DNA of 64,000 bases from Shewanella sp. SNU WT4 (GTDB taxonomy: Bacteria > Pseudomonadota > Gammaproteobacteria > Enterobacterales > Shewanellaceae). Under the pieces are notes generated by a model. It was not told the DNA's origin. It did no database searches and worked only from the letters and a program-made list of their open reading frames with translations. Position numbers and translations under genes: made by a program. Position 1 is the first letter of the stretch. Every line of letters begins with the position of its first letter. Positions 1-8,450 of the stretch are shown piece after piece. The DNA lies in assembly GCF_006494715.1 (NCBI RefSeq), contig NZ_CP041151.1:2976001-3040000 (forward strand), in the 5' to 3' direction.

Positions 1-1282
1 ACGACGTATTAGAGGCAAAAATAGTCTCAGGCCCGCAATGAGCTTCAATATCTTTAACCATTTGATGCTTAAGGTTTAAGTCTTCAAATACGGCTTCAAT
101 CACAATATCGGCATCTTTAATCCCAGAATATTGGGTGGTGGTGGTCATCAAGGCCATTATTTTATCGCGAGCGGCGACCGTCATATGACGACGTTTTACT
201 GGCTTCTCAGTTAACTTGTAGGCATAAGCCAAAGCATTACTTAAGCCCTGCTCGTTAATATCTTTCACTCGCACTGGCACTTTGGCTTTTGAGGCTGTCA
301 CTGAGGCAATTCCGCCGCCCATTAAGCCGCCACCTAACACCACGGCTTTCATGACTTTCTTAGGTGCTATACCATCAACCTTGATTTCTTTTTTCATTTC
401 AGTCATGGCAAAAAATAACGCTCGCATGGCCGCTGATTCTTTGGTCATCACCAAGTTGGCAAAATGGCTGGCTTCAAATTCAAGCCCTTTGCTCATGCCT
501 TTATCCATGCCTTGGCGCACGCAATCAATAATTTTGGCGGGCGCAGGATAATTGCCTTGGGTCTTTTTTATCACTTGCTTATGCGCTTGCTGAAAAATGA
601 TATTGCGGCCAATACTATTGCCTTCTAATAACTTTTCCACCAAGGTTTGTTTGATTGGCTTACGCTTCTTTTTACCCGCAAGCGCCATGTTGATGGCGGT
701 TTGAGTCAAAATAGTGACAGGTACTACATCATCCACCAGCCCCATAGTAAGCGCTTGCTTAGGGCGAATTTGCTTACCCGTCAGCATCATATCTAATGCT
801 TTTGCTATTCCCACTAAGCGCGGCAATCTTTGAGTGCCGCCACCACCAGGCAATAAACCTAGTTGCACTTCTGGGACGCCTAACTGGGTTTTAGCATCGT
901 CACTACACACCCGTGAATGACATGCTAAGGCAAGCTCTAAACCACCACCTAAACACGGGCCATGTATCGCAGCGACCACGGGAATATTCAAACCTTCCAG
1001 AGCGGCAAACACTTGATGACCTTCCTGTGATAAGGCTTTGGCATCAGCATAGGTTTGGCAGTTATCTAGCATGCTGATATCAGCGCCAGCCACGAATGAA
1101 TCTGGTTTACCAGAGACTAATACCAGCCCTTTAATCCGGCTATCTTGCTTAATCTCTTCAATAATTTCGTTAATTTCAAAGGCGAATTCAGATTTAAGGG
1201 TGTTCATGGTTTCACCCACAACATCCATAGTCAGTAAGGCAATGCCGTTATCTTGGCGGCTTAATGTAAATGTGTTTTCCAT
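1..1282 (-). CDS. fadJ: FadJ, fatty acid oxidation complex alpha subunit (C-terminus beyond window)
   Basis: This is the N-terminal 427 residues of the bifunctional enoyl-CoA hydratase/3-hydroxyacyl-CoA dehydrogenase, which performs the hydration and oxidation steps of beta-oxidation. The reverse strand from 1282 reads MENTFTLSRQDNGIALLTMD, the start of the crotonase domain. Near residue 315 a glycine-rich motif (LGGGLMGGGIA) marks the NAD-binding site of the dehydrogenase domain. The gene runs off the left edge, so its C-terminus is not seen. It starts 5 bp after the fadI stop and is surely cotranscribed with it. FadJ is preferred over FadB because of the fadI-fadJ order. Confidence 0.93.
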   Translation of the reverse strand, partial: MENTFTLSRQDNGIALLTMDVVGETMNTLKSEFAFEINEIIEEIKQDSRIKGLVLVSGKPDSFVAGADISMLDNCQTYADAKALSQEGHQVFAALEGLNIPVVAAIHGPCLGGGLELALACHSRVCSDDAKTQLGVPEVQLGLLPGGGGTQRLPRLVGIAKALDMMLTGKQIRPKQALTMGLVDDVVPVTILTQTAINMALAGKKKRKPIKQTLVEKLLEGNSIGRNIIFQQAHKQVIKKTQGNYPAPAKIIDCVRQGMDKGMSKGLEFEASHFANLVMTKESAAMRALFFAMTEMKKEIKVDGIAPKKVMKAVVLGGGLMGGGIASVTASKAKVPVRVKDINEQGLSNALAYAYKLTEKPVKRRHMTVAARDKIMALMTTTTQYSGIKDADIVIEAVFEDLNLKHQMVKDIEAHCGPETIFASNTS

Positions 1283-1287
1283 GTGTG

Positions 1288-2598
1288 TTACTCCACCTCT
1301 AAAATCATTGCCACGCCAAGACCACCGGCTGCGCACGCTGTCGCTAACCCCAAACCGCCACCACGGCGCTTAAGTTCATGACACACTTGCGTGATAAGAC
1401 GCGTGCCTGTTGCGGCAAAAGGATGGCCGTAAGCTAACGAGCCGCCCAGCACATTAAACTTATCCATATCTATCTCACCTATGGCGCGGTTTAAGCCTAA
1501 TTTATCTTCGGCAAACTTCTTGGAGGCAAACATTTTCATATTGGCTAAGGTTTGCGCGGCAAAGGCTTCATGCATTTCGATTAAGGTTAAATCTTCAAGC
1601 TGCATGCCGGCGCGCGCTAACGCCAATGGCGTGGCATAAGATGGGCCCATTAACATATCTTGCCACACGTCAATGGCTGTAAAGGCATAGCTCTTGATAT
1701 AGCCGATTGGTTGATAACCTAACGCTTTAGCGCGGCTTTCTGTCATCATAATGATGGCTGAAGCGCCATCAGTTAAAGGCGTACTGTTGGCGGCGGTCAC
1801 TGTGCCATGACGGCGATCAAAGGCGGGTTTTAATTTGGCATAAGAGCTTAACTGCGAGTCTTGACGGATATTGTTATCTATATCAATAAACTTTTTAAAA
1901 GGTGGCACATGCGCCGTCATCACTTCTTGCTGTAATACCCCGGAAGCCCAAGTTTGGGCCGCTAAGGTATGCGAGCGGTGCGCTAATGCGTCTTGATCTT
2001 CACGGCTTATATTATGGGTTTTTGCCATTTGTTCAGCGGTTTGCCCCATGGACAATCCGGTTGAATATTCAGCCACTGCGGGCGGTACTGGCAGTAAATC
2101 TTTTAAGCCAAGGCGGCGGAAAATAGCCACTTTATCACCAAGGCTGCGCGCTTTATTTAAATCAACTAATGCGCGCGCAAACTTTTTTGACACACCAATA
2201 GGGAGCACTGACGAGGAATCTGCGCCGCCGGCGATACCCACATCAATATTGCCCGCTAACATCGACTCACACACATTGACGGCAGATTGAAAACTAGTGG
2301 CACAGGCACGGCTAACTGAGTAAGCATCGGTGGCGACATTCATGCCCGTACCTAGTACGATTTCACGAGCAATGTTTGGCGCTTCAGGCATTTGTATCAC
2401 TTGGCCATACACAAGTTGCTGCACTAATGCAGGGTCTAACTCTGCCCTAGCAATCATCTCATTGACGACCATTTTGCCCATATCTAAGGCCGATACACCA
2501 TGAAAGGCGCTCGCCTGTTTGGCAAATGGCGTACGCAGACCTGCGACTATGGCGATACGCTCGCCGCTGCGCGTGGTCAAATCTTGTCTAGCATGCAT
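1288..2598 (-). CDS. fadI: FadI, 3-ketoacyl-CoA thiolase (beta subunit)
   Basis: Acetyl-CoA C-acyltransferase performs the thiolytic last step of beta-oxidation and partners FadJ. At 436 residues it has the usual FadI length. The nucleophilic cysteine lies in SRACATS (about residue 99), and the C-terminal catalytic residues lie in [14 protein letters not shown] and ATACAAGG. It is the first gene of the fadI-fadJ operon. A FadR-like operator sits 58 bp upstream of the start and a PsrA-like site about 113 bp upstream, suggesting repression by fatty-acid-responsive regulators. Confidence 0.96.
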   Translation of the reverse strand: MHARQDLTTRSGERIAIVAGLRTPFAKQASAFHGVSALDMGKMVVNEMIARAELDPALVQQLVYGQVIQMPEAPNIAREIVLGTGMNVATDAYSVSRACATSFQSAVNVCESMLAGNIDVGIAGGADSSSVLPIGVSKKFARALVDLNKARSLGDKVAIFRRLGLKDLLPVPPAVAEYSTGLSMGQTAEQMAKTHNISREDQDALAHRSHTLAAQTWASGVLQQEVMTAHVPPFKKFIDIDNNIRQDSQLSSYAKLKPAFDRRHGTVTAANSTPLTDGASAIIMMTESRAKALGYQPIGYIKSYAFTAIDVWQDMLMGPSYATPLALARAGMQLEDLTLIEMHEAFAAQTLANMKMFASKKFAEDKLGLNRAIGEIDMDKFNVLGGSLAYGHPFAATGTRLITQVCHELKRRGGGLGLATACAAGGLGVAMILEVE

Positions 2599-2655
2599 GT
2601 GTCATCCTCTTGTTATTATTTTGTCCGTCTGCTGCTGAGTGCTGACAACCCACTT

Positions 2656-2672
2656 AACAGGTCTGACCAATA
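2656..2672. promoter_or_regulatory. FadR-like operator upstream of fadIJ
   Basis: The sequence AACAGGTCTGACCAATA closely matches the FadR operator pattern AACTGGTCNGACCNGTT, with an intact GGTCTGACC core. It lies 58 bp upstream of the fadI start, where a repressor site is expected. Known family: FadR releases such sites when it binds long-chain acyl-CoA. Binding here is inferred. Confidence 0.6.
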
Positions 2673-2710
2673 AAAGTGTGATCAGATTCTAACTATTTCC
2701 ATCTAGGTTT

Positions 2711-2724
2711 AAAACACTTGTTTG
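2711..2724. promoter_or_regulatory. PsrA-like operator candidate upstream of fadIJ
   Basis: AAAACACTTGTTTG resembles the PsrA half-site pattern (G/C)AAAC-N2-4-GTTTG, with one mismatch in the first base. PsrA is the TetR-family fatty-acid regulator reported for fad genes in several gammaproteobacteria. The motif is short and could occur by chance. Confidence 0.3.
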
Positions 2725-2863
2725 TTTATTATTAAAATTTACCTACTTTGTGCAACTTTTTCCATGTAAAACAATTAATAGATACACGAGTTCCAATTTC
2801 ATCGAAACTATTTACACTGTCGTTTGTCTATATCTGCCATCTATAAGTGAATGAGTACCTTTT

Positions 2864-3820
2864 ATGCCAATTAGTCGATTTCATTCTTTGCGCCATTATC
2901 TCAATCAACAAGTATTGGGCCAGCCAGATCTCACTGAAAACTTATTAACTGCGCTGATTGCCGATGGTCATTTACTGGTTGAAGGCCCTCCAGGTTTAGC
3001 CAAAACTCGCGCCGTAAAAGCCTTATGTGAAGGCGTTGAGGGCGATTTTCATCGCATTCAATTTACCCCAGATTTGCTGCCTGCCGATTTAACCGGTACC
3101 GATATTTATCGCGCTCAAACCGGTCAATTTGAATTTGAAGCCGGTCCTATTTTCCATAATCTGATCTTGGCCGATGAAATCAACCGCGCGCCTGCCAAGG
3201 TGCAATCCGCCTTATTAGAAGCTATGGCTGAAGGACAAGTGACTGTGGGTAAGCACTCCTACCCGCTACCGGAATTGTTTTTGGTGATGGCCACTCAAAA
3301 CCCGTTAGAAAATGAAGGCACCTATCCACTGCCAGAAGCGCAGCTTGACCGTTTTTTAATGCATCTCAACCTTGATTACCCCAGCGCCGAAACTGAGCTG
3401 AAAATTCTACGATTATCCCGTAACGAGGCCTTAAGCGATCACCAGCTAAAAGTGGAGCCTATTGCGCAAGTAGATGTATTTGAAGCCAGAAAAGAAGCAT
3501 TGGAGCTCTATTTAGCCGAACCGTTAGAGCACTATATTGTGGATATTATTAACGCCACCCGTAAACCTGCTTTGTATAGTCAGGAACTGGCAGGCTGGTT
3601 AGAGTACGGCGTGAGTCCGCGTGCCAGTTTAGCGATTGAGCGCTGCGCCCGTGCCCGCGCTTGGTTGCAACAGCGTGATTTCGTCTCGCCTGAAGATATT
3701 CAAGCGGTAGCCCCTAATGTGTTGCGCCACCGTTTGCTACTTAGCTATCAAGCGCAAGCCGAAGGGGTGACACGCGATCAGGTCATTGATCACTTATTGT
3801 CAGTGGTAGCGGTACCTTAG
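2864..3820 (+). CDS. MoxR-family AAA+ ATPase
   Basis: A 318-residue MoxR-type ATPase, a class of chaperone thought to act on VWA-domain proteins. Walker A is GPPGLAKT (residues 41-48) and Walker B is ILADE (101-105). ATQNPLENEGTYPLPEAQLDRF is the typical MoxR sensor region (seen at about residues 143-164). It is the first gene of a tightly packed operon with a DUF58 protein and two VWA proteins encoded directly downstream (2-bp gap to the next gene). The substrate of the complex is not known from sequence. Confidence 0.93.
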   Translation: MPISRFHSLRHYLNQQVLGQPDLTENLLTALIADGHLLVEGPPGLAKTRAVKALCEGVEGDFHRIQFTPDLLPADLTGTDIYRAQTGQFEFEAGPIFHNLILADEINRAPAKVQSALLEAMAEGQVTVGKHSYPLPELFLVMATQNPLENEGTYPLPEAQLDRFLMHLNLDYPSAETELKILRLSRNEALSDHQLKVEPIAQVDVFEARKEALELYLAEPLEHYIVDIINATRKPALYSQELAGWLEYGVSPRASLAIERCARARAWLQQRDFVSPEDIQAVAPNVLRHRLLLSYQAQAEGVTRDQVIDHLLSVVAVP

Positions 3821-3822
3821 AT

Positions 3823-4755
3823 ATGAATTTACCTTCGTCCATGCCATTGTTTGCCGATGGCATTTCGCTCTGTGATAACGAATTACTTGCCTGTCAGCGA
3901 CAAGCAGCAGTCGTAAGTGAACGACTGGGGCGTGCCCGCGCGAGTTTATCCGGGCATCGCAATAGCGCCATTAAAGGCCGTGGGATGGAATTTGCTGAGG
4001 TACGTCATTATCAGCAAGGCGATGATGTCCGCACTATTGATTGGCGCGTAACCGCGAGAACTGGCCAAGCCCACACTAAGTTATTTGTGGAAGAACGTGA
4101 GCGCCCAGTCATTATCCTGTTGGACTTGAGCCATAGCATGTACTTTGGTTCCAGTTTATTGCTGCAAGCCGTGCAAGCCGCCCATTTAGCCACAACCTTA
4201 AGTTGGGCGGCCATTGGTCACGGTGATCGCTTAGGCGGCTTAATAGTGTCGGAGCATCAGCATAAAGAGCTCAAACCTCGTAGTCGTCAAGCGGGGATAT
4301 TACCTTTTATCAATACGATAACTAGCATGCATGCTGAGCAGCTGCAGCAGTTTAGCCACACGCCAGCCGATCCTGATCACTTAACCCGCGCGTGTGAACG
4401 CTTAGTGCGCTTAGCAAAACCCGGCTCATTGATTTACCTCATCAGTGATGGTTTTAACATGACCCCAGCTTGCCAAGCGCCGTTAAGCTTAGTACGCCGA
4501 CATTGCGATTTAGCCGCGTTTATCATTACCGACCCACTGCGCCAAGGCGAGCTAGCGCTGCCGCCACAATTTCAATTACCCGTACGCGATCATAATGTTG
4601 AGCGTTGGCTTAATCGTCCCAGTTACGAGTTATGGCTAAGGCAGCAGCTACAGCAACAACAGCAATATGTGACTATGTTGCGCGGACTAAAAATCCAGCC
4701 ACGATTTATCGACGCCGGACTACCGTTATCGCAACAATTACCCAAATTAGGATAA
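3823..4755 (+). CDS. DUF58 domain protein
   Basis: A 310-residue DUF58 protein with a degenerate von Willebrand A fold. The signature region GMEFAEVRHYQQGDDVRTID (about residues 54-73) is followed by DLSHS (101-105), a DxSxS metal-ion-dependent adhesion site. No signal peptide or membrane span is evident, so it is probably cytoplasmic and likely a partner of the MoxR ATPase encoded 2 bp upstream. Its biochemical role is not established in this family. Confidence 0.9.
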   Translation: MNLPSSMPLFADGISLCDNELLACQRQAAVVSERLGRARASLSGHRNSAIKGRGMEFAEVRHYQQGDDVRTIDWRVTARTGQAHTKLFVEERERPVIILLDLSHSMYFGSSLLLQAVQAAHLATTLSWAAIGHGDRLGGLIVSEHQHKELKPRSRQAGILPFINTITSMHAEQLQQFSHTPADPDHLTRACERLVRLAKPGSLIYLISDGFNMTPACQAPLSLVRRHCDLAAFIITDPLRQGELALPPQFQLPVRDHNVERWLNRPSYELWLRQQLQQQQQYVTMLRGLKIQPRFIDAGLPLSQQLPKLG

Positions 4756-4759
4756 GACA

Positions 4760-5266
4760 GTGAGCAATGTCGCTATGGCCAACTCACCCTTGGCCTCACT
4801 CCAAGATATCCAACTGCCGCCTGAGATTGGCAGTTGGCCACCAGCAATCGGCTATTGGTTAGTACTGGGTGTAATTATCATCCTCTGCCTAGCGTTAGTG
4901 TTATGGATGAAGAAACGGCAACAGCAGCGCCGCGCCCGCAAGCAAGCCTTAGCGTTACTTGCCAAACTCAAACGCGAGCAGCCGGACTTTAGCAATCAAG
5001 TCAATATATTACTAAAGCGTGCCGCCATGAGTTACTACCCAAGGCACAGTCTTGCCAGCCTCAATGATGAGGCGTGGTTTACTTGGCTTGATCAAGATTT
5101 AGCCAGCCATAGGCGTGGCCAATGGCAGCCCTTATTAGGTCAGCGCTTTAGTGGCAAAGCACTCACTGACGCTCAAACCTTACAGCTACAAGCATTGGCT
5201 CAGCACTGGCTAGTACAAGCCTTGCCGCCAACTCGCGCGCAAAGTCAGAGGAAATTAGTATGTTAA
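4760..5266 (+). CDS. DUF4381 membrane protein
   Basis: A 168-residue protein with one strong transmembrane segment (about residues 31-52, ending in WMKKRQQQRRARK, so the positive-inside rule puts the C-terminus in the cytoplasm). Its length and its place between DUF58 and VWA genes fit DUF4381. It starts at GTG and its last codons overlap the next gene by 7 bp, indicating translational coupling. Function unknown beyond the operon context. Confidence 0.85.
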   Translation: MSNVAMANSPLASLQDIQLPPEIGSWPPAIGYWLVLGVIIILCLALVLWMKKRQQQRRARKQALALLAKLKREQPDFSNQVNILLKRAAMSYYPRHSLASLNDEAWFTWLDQDLASHRRGQWQPLLGQRFSGKALTDAQTLQLQALAQHWLVQALPPTRAQSQRKLVC

Positions 5267-6243
5267 CCCTCACTTGGCCTTGGATATTTTTACTTTTACC
5301 TTTGCCCTTATTGTTACTACGTAAGCAACAAGCTGTCACTGGCGGTGAACTGCAATTGCCAGGCGTTGCCACTATGACGTCAGCGCCAAGCCAGCCAAGC
5401 ACGGTTAAGGCCAGCTTACCCCTCTACTTAATCTGGGTTTTGCTGCTCATGGCATTAGCGCGTCCTACTTGGTTAGGTGAGCCTATCCCCTTACCCACAG
5501 ATGGCCGTGATTTAATGGTGGCGGTAGATTTATCTGGCAGTATGCAAATTGAAGACATGGTAGTGAACAATACTCTGGTGGATAGATTCACCCTTATTCA
5601 GCATGTATTAAGCGATTTTATTGAACGGCGCCAAGGCGATCGCATCGGTTTAATTCTGTTTGCCGATCATGCCTATTTGCAGGCGCCACTCACCCAAGAT
5701 AGACGCAGTGTTAAACAATACCTGCAAGAGGCGCAGATTGGTTTAGTCGGCAAACAAACCGCCATAGGTGAAGCGATTGGGCTTGCGGTCAAGCGCTTTG
5801 AGAACCTAAAAGACAGTAATAGAGTGTTAATTTTACTCACAGATGGCAGCAGTAATGCCGGTAATATTGAGCCATTAGCTGCAGCTAAAATCGCGGCCAA
5901 ACGCGGTATTACTATTTACACCATAGGCATAGGCGCTGAAACTCTTACCCGCCGTGGCATTTTTGGCGCCGAGCAAATTAATCCATCCGCCGATTTAGAT
6001 GAGTCAACCTTAGCAAGCATAGCGTCTATGACTGGCGGTCAATATTTTCGCGCCCGTAATCCTAAAGAACTGGAGCAAATTTATAACGCCATTGAAAAAC
6101 TTGAGCCCGTTAGCCGCGATGCGCAAAGTTATCAGCCAAAAACTGAACTCTTTTATTGGCCATTAGCCATGATGCTGTTGGTCGGCGTGTCTCTCGCCTT
6201 ATGGCAAGTCAACAAGCCCAGCCGTTATGTGGAGAGTAAATAA
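5260..6243 (+). CDS. VWA domain membrane protein, BatA-like
   Basis: A 327-residue protein with an N-terminal membrane segment (about 5-20), a second near 54-68, a VWA domain and a C-terminal membrane span (about 303-322). The MIDAS motif DLSGS is at residues 90-94, and the later metal-site residues lie in ILLTDGSSNAGN. The arrangement matches BatA of the aerotolerance-type operons. The next gene follows after 2 bp. The ligand of the VWA domain is unknown. Confidence 0.9.
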   Translation: MLTLTWPWIFLLLPLPLLLLRKQQAVTGGELQLPGVATMTSAPSQPSTVKASLPLYLIWVLLLMALARPTWLGEPIPLPTDGRDLMVAVDLSGSMQIEDMVVNNTLVDRFTLIQHVLSDFIERRQGDRIGLILFADHAYLQAPLTQDRRSVKQYLQEAQIGLVGKQTAIGEAIGLAVKRFENLKDSNRVLILLTDGSSNAGNIEPLAAAKIAAKRGITIYTIGIGAETLTRRGIFGAEQINPSADLDESTLASIASMTGGQYFRARNPKELEQIYNAIEKLEPVSRDAQSYQPKTELFYWPLAMMLLVGVSLALWQVNKPSRYVESK

Positions 6244-6245
6244 TT

Positions 6246-8450
6246 ATGCTGCATTTTATTCGACCTGAATGGCTATTGAGCTTGCCATTAGTGCCATTCT
6301 TACTCGCTTATTTATGGCGCGTGCAGCGCAGCGCGTCGGTCTGGAATAATTATATTGCCAGTCATTTGAGTCGGTTATTAGTGTCCCCTGCCACAGCGAC
6401 CCGTAAGAAGTCACTCGTGTGGTTAGCATCGATGTTACTGATAAGTATCTTAGCCTTGTCTGGGCCTGCCATCACCAAAGAAGCCACACCGGTTTTTGCC
6501 GCTAATCAAGGCCGAGTGATAGTTTTAGACATGTCTAACTCGTTATTTGCCGACGATTTAACCCCAAATCGCTTAGCTCAAGAAAAATTTAGAGCCACTG
6601 ATTTGATTAAAGCATTCACTCAAGGCGATACCGCACTTGTGGCCTACGCGGGTGATGCATTTACCATCAGCCCATTAACCAGTGACAAGCAAACCTTACT
6701 CAATTTATTGCCAACCTTAACCCCGGAGATTATGCCAGTCCAAGGCTCTAACATAGCTTCAGGCATAGCCTTAGCTCAACAGTTACTCAAGCAAGCTGGC
6801 TATCAAGATGGCGATATTATTGTATTTAGCGATGGCATTAATCGGGAGCAATATGAACAAGCGCAACGAGTACTCAGTGGCAGCCACAATCGCTTGGCCG
6901 TGATGGCCATAGGCACAGAAGCCGGCGCCGCCATTCGTTTTCCTGATGGCCAATTGCAAAAAGACAATCAAGGCGCAGTGATCATAGCCAAAACTGACAT
7001 GGGATTACTGGCGAAGTTGGCCGCAGCGAATGATGGCTTATTTGTGCCTATGAGTGTTAATGGCGCAGATGTGCAACAAGTGATTGACTGGTCAAAGGTG
7101 ACCCATAACGCCAAGCTTACCGATATTCAAGGTGAGCAGTGGCAAGATCTTGGTCCTTATATCGCCCTATTATTGTTATTGCCCGTGTTGCTAACCTTCC
7201 GGCATGGGATATTGGCCAATGCCGTCTTCGCATGTCTGTTATTAACCTCAAGTGTCATCGCGCCGAAGGCACAAGCCAGTAGCTGGGATGATTTATGGCA
7301 CACCCAAGATCAACAAGCGCAAGCATCTTATGCCAAGGGACAATATCAACAAGCTGCCGATACTTTTACTGACGCTAAGTGGCGCGGCGCCGCTTTATAT
7401 CAGGCGAAAGAATATGAGCAAGCACTCGCTGAATTTAGTAAAGATAACAGTGCCAATGGTCTTTATAATCAAGGCCATGCCTTAATGCAGCTCGAGCAAT
7501 ATGAGGCCGCTAAAGAGCGTTACCAGCAAGCCATTCAGTTAGCGCCGGATTTTACTGAGGCTAAGCAAAATTTGGCACTGGCAGAAAAATTGCTCCACCA
7601 ACAGCAACAGCAAGAACAAGAACAACAACAACAGCAAGACTCGCAATCTGGCGAGTCCGGCCAAGATCAACAGCAAAACAATCAGGGTGAAGACAGCCAG
7701 CAGAACCAAGAATCCTCAAGTGCTGAACAGTCAAATGAGCCCAGTGGACAACCAAACTCTGGTTCAAATTCTGACTCAAACCAAGCATCGAAGCAGTCAT
7801 CATCACAGTCTGAAGCAAATCAAGAGGCGAGCAGCGAACGCGAGCAGCCAACCCCTGCTGACGACACCGCAACCCCAGCACATCAAGATGCTGATAAGAG
7901 TCAGTCACAAGGGGGAAATGATGCTCAGTCAGATGAGAAATCTGAGCAAGCTTCTGCATCAAATCTTAATGAGCCTAAGCCTGATGAGTCCAATTCTAAT
8001 GAGCCCAAGCAAGATGAATCTACCCCTGATGAATCTAAGCCTAATGACTCAGATGAACAGCAACATGAGCCAAGCAATCAAGCGCCCATGCTGGCAGACC
8101 CTAACGATAGCCAGGCTAAGTCGCCAACCAACGGTGACACTAGCTACGGGAAAGAAACAGAGGCAACACATGATAAGTCACAGCCAAGCTCAGCAGATGA
8201 GTTAGCCGCAGGCAATAGCCAAGCGGCTCAAAGCGCAGCAAATGAGGCTGCCGGCAATACAGAAGGGGCTACAGCAGGTATGCCGTCAGCAACCACTGAC
8301 CCACAAAGACCGCCATTACCCGCGGAGATGCAGCGCATGCTCAACGCTGTCAGCGACAATCCCCAGATCCTGCTACGCAATAAAATGCAGCTTGAATATC
8401 AAAAGCGCCAAATGCAAGGCAACACCAATAAGGAAGCACAACAGTGGTAA
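6246..8450 (+). CDS. VWA and TPR protein, BatB/BatC-like fusion
   Basis: A 734-residue protein. Domains in order are two N-terminal membrane segments (about 8-24 and 56-74), a VWA domain with MIDAS DMSNS (about residues 95-99), two further membrane segments (about 297-340), TPR repeats (about 355-450), and a very hydrophilic Q/S/N/E-rich stretch of roughly 240 residues. A conserved-looking C-terminal end follows (PPLPAEMQRMLNAVSDNP onward). The VWA-TPR fusion corresponds to BatB plus BatC in other bacteria. Its stop overlaps the GTG start of the next gene. Confidence 0.9.
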   Translation: MLHFIRPEWLLSLPLVPFLLAYLWRVQRSASVWNNYIASHLSRLLVSPATATRKKSLVWLASMLLISILALSGPAITKEATPVFAANQGRVIVLDMSNSLFADDLTPNRLAQEKFRATDLIKAFTQGDTALVAYAGDAFTISPLTSDKQTLLNLLPTLTPEIMPVQGSNIASGIALAQQLLKQAGYQDGDIIVFSDGINREQYEQAQRVLSGSHNRLAVMAIGTEAGAAIRFPDGQLQKDNQGAVIIAKTDMGLLAKLAAANDGLFVPMSVNGADVQQVIDWSKVTHNAKLTDIQGEQWQDLGPYIALLLLLPVLLTFRHGILANAVFACLLLTSSVIAPKAQASSWDDLWHTQDQQAQASYAKGQYQQAADTFTDAKWRGAALYQAKEYEQALAEFSKDNSANGLYNQGHALMQLEQYEAAKERYQQAIQLAPDFTEAKQNLALAEKLLHQQQQQEQEQQQQQDSQSGESGQDQQQNNQGEDSQQNQESSSAEQSNEPSGQPNSGSNSDSNQASKQSSSQSEANQEASSEREQPTPADDTATPAHQDADKSQSQGGNDAQSDEKSEQASASNLNEPKPDESNSNEPKQDESTPDESKPNDSDEQQHEPSNQAPMLADPNDSQAKSPTNGDTSYGKETEATHDKSQPSSADELAAGNSQAAQSAANEAAGNTEGATAGMPSATTDPQRPPLPAEMQRMLNAVSDNPQILLRNKMQLEYQKRQMQGNTNKEAQQW

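Noticed and set aside
2671..2692. TGTGATCAGATTCTAA as a CRP site upstream of fadI
   Set aside because: Only the left half matches the TGTGA-N6-TCACA consensus.
7687..8205. Long open frame in another phase inside the BatB-like gene
   Set aside because: It is a by-product of the low-complexity Q/S/N/E-rich coding repeat; the main frame explains the region.
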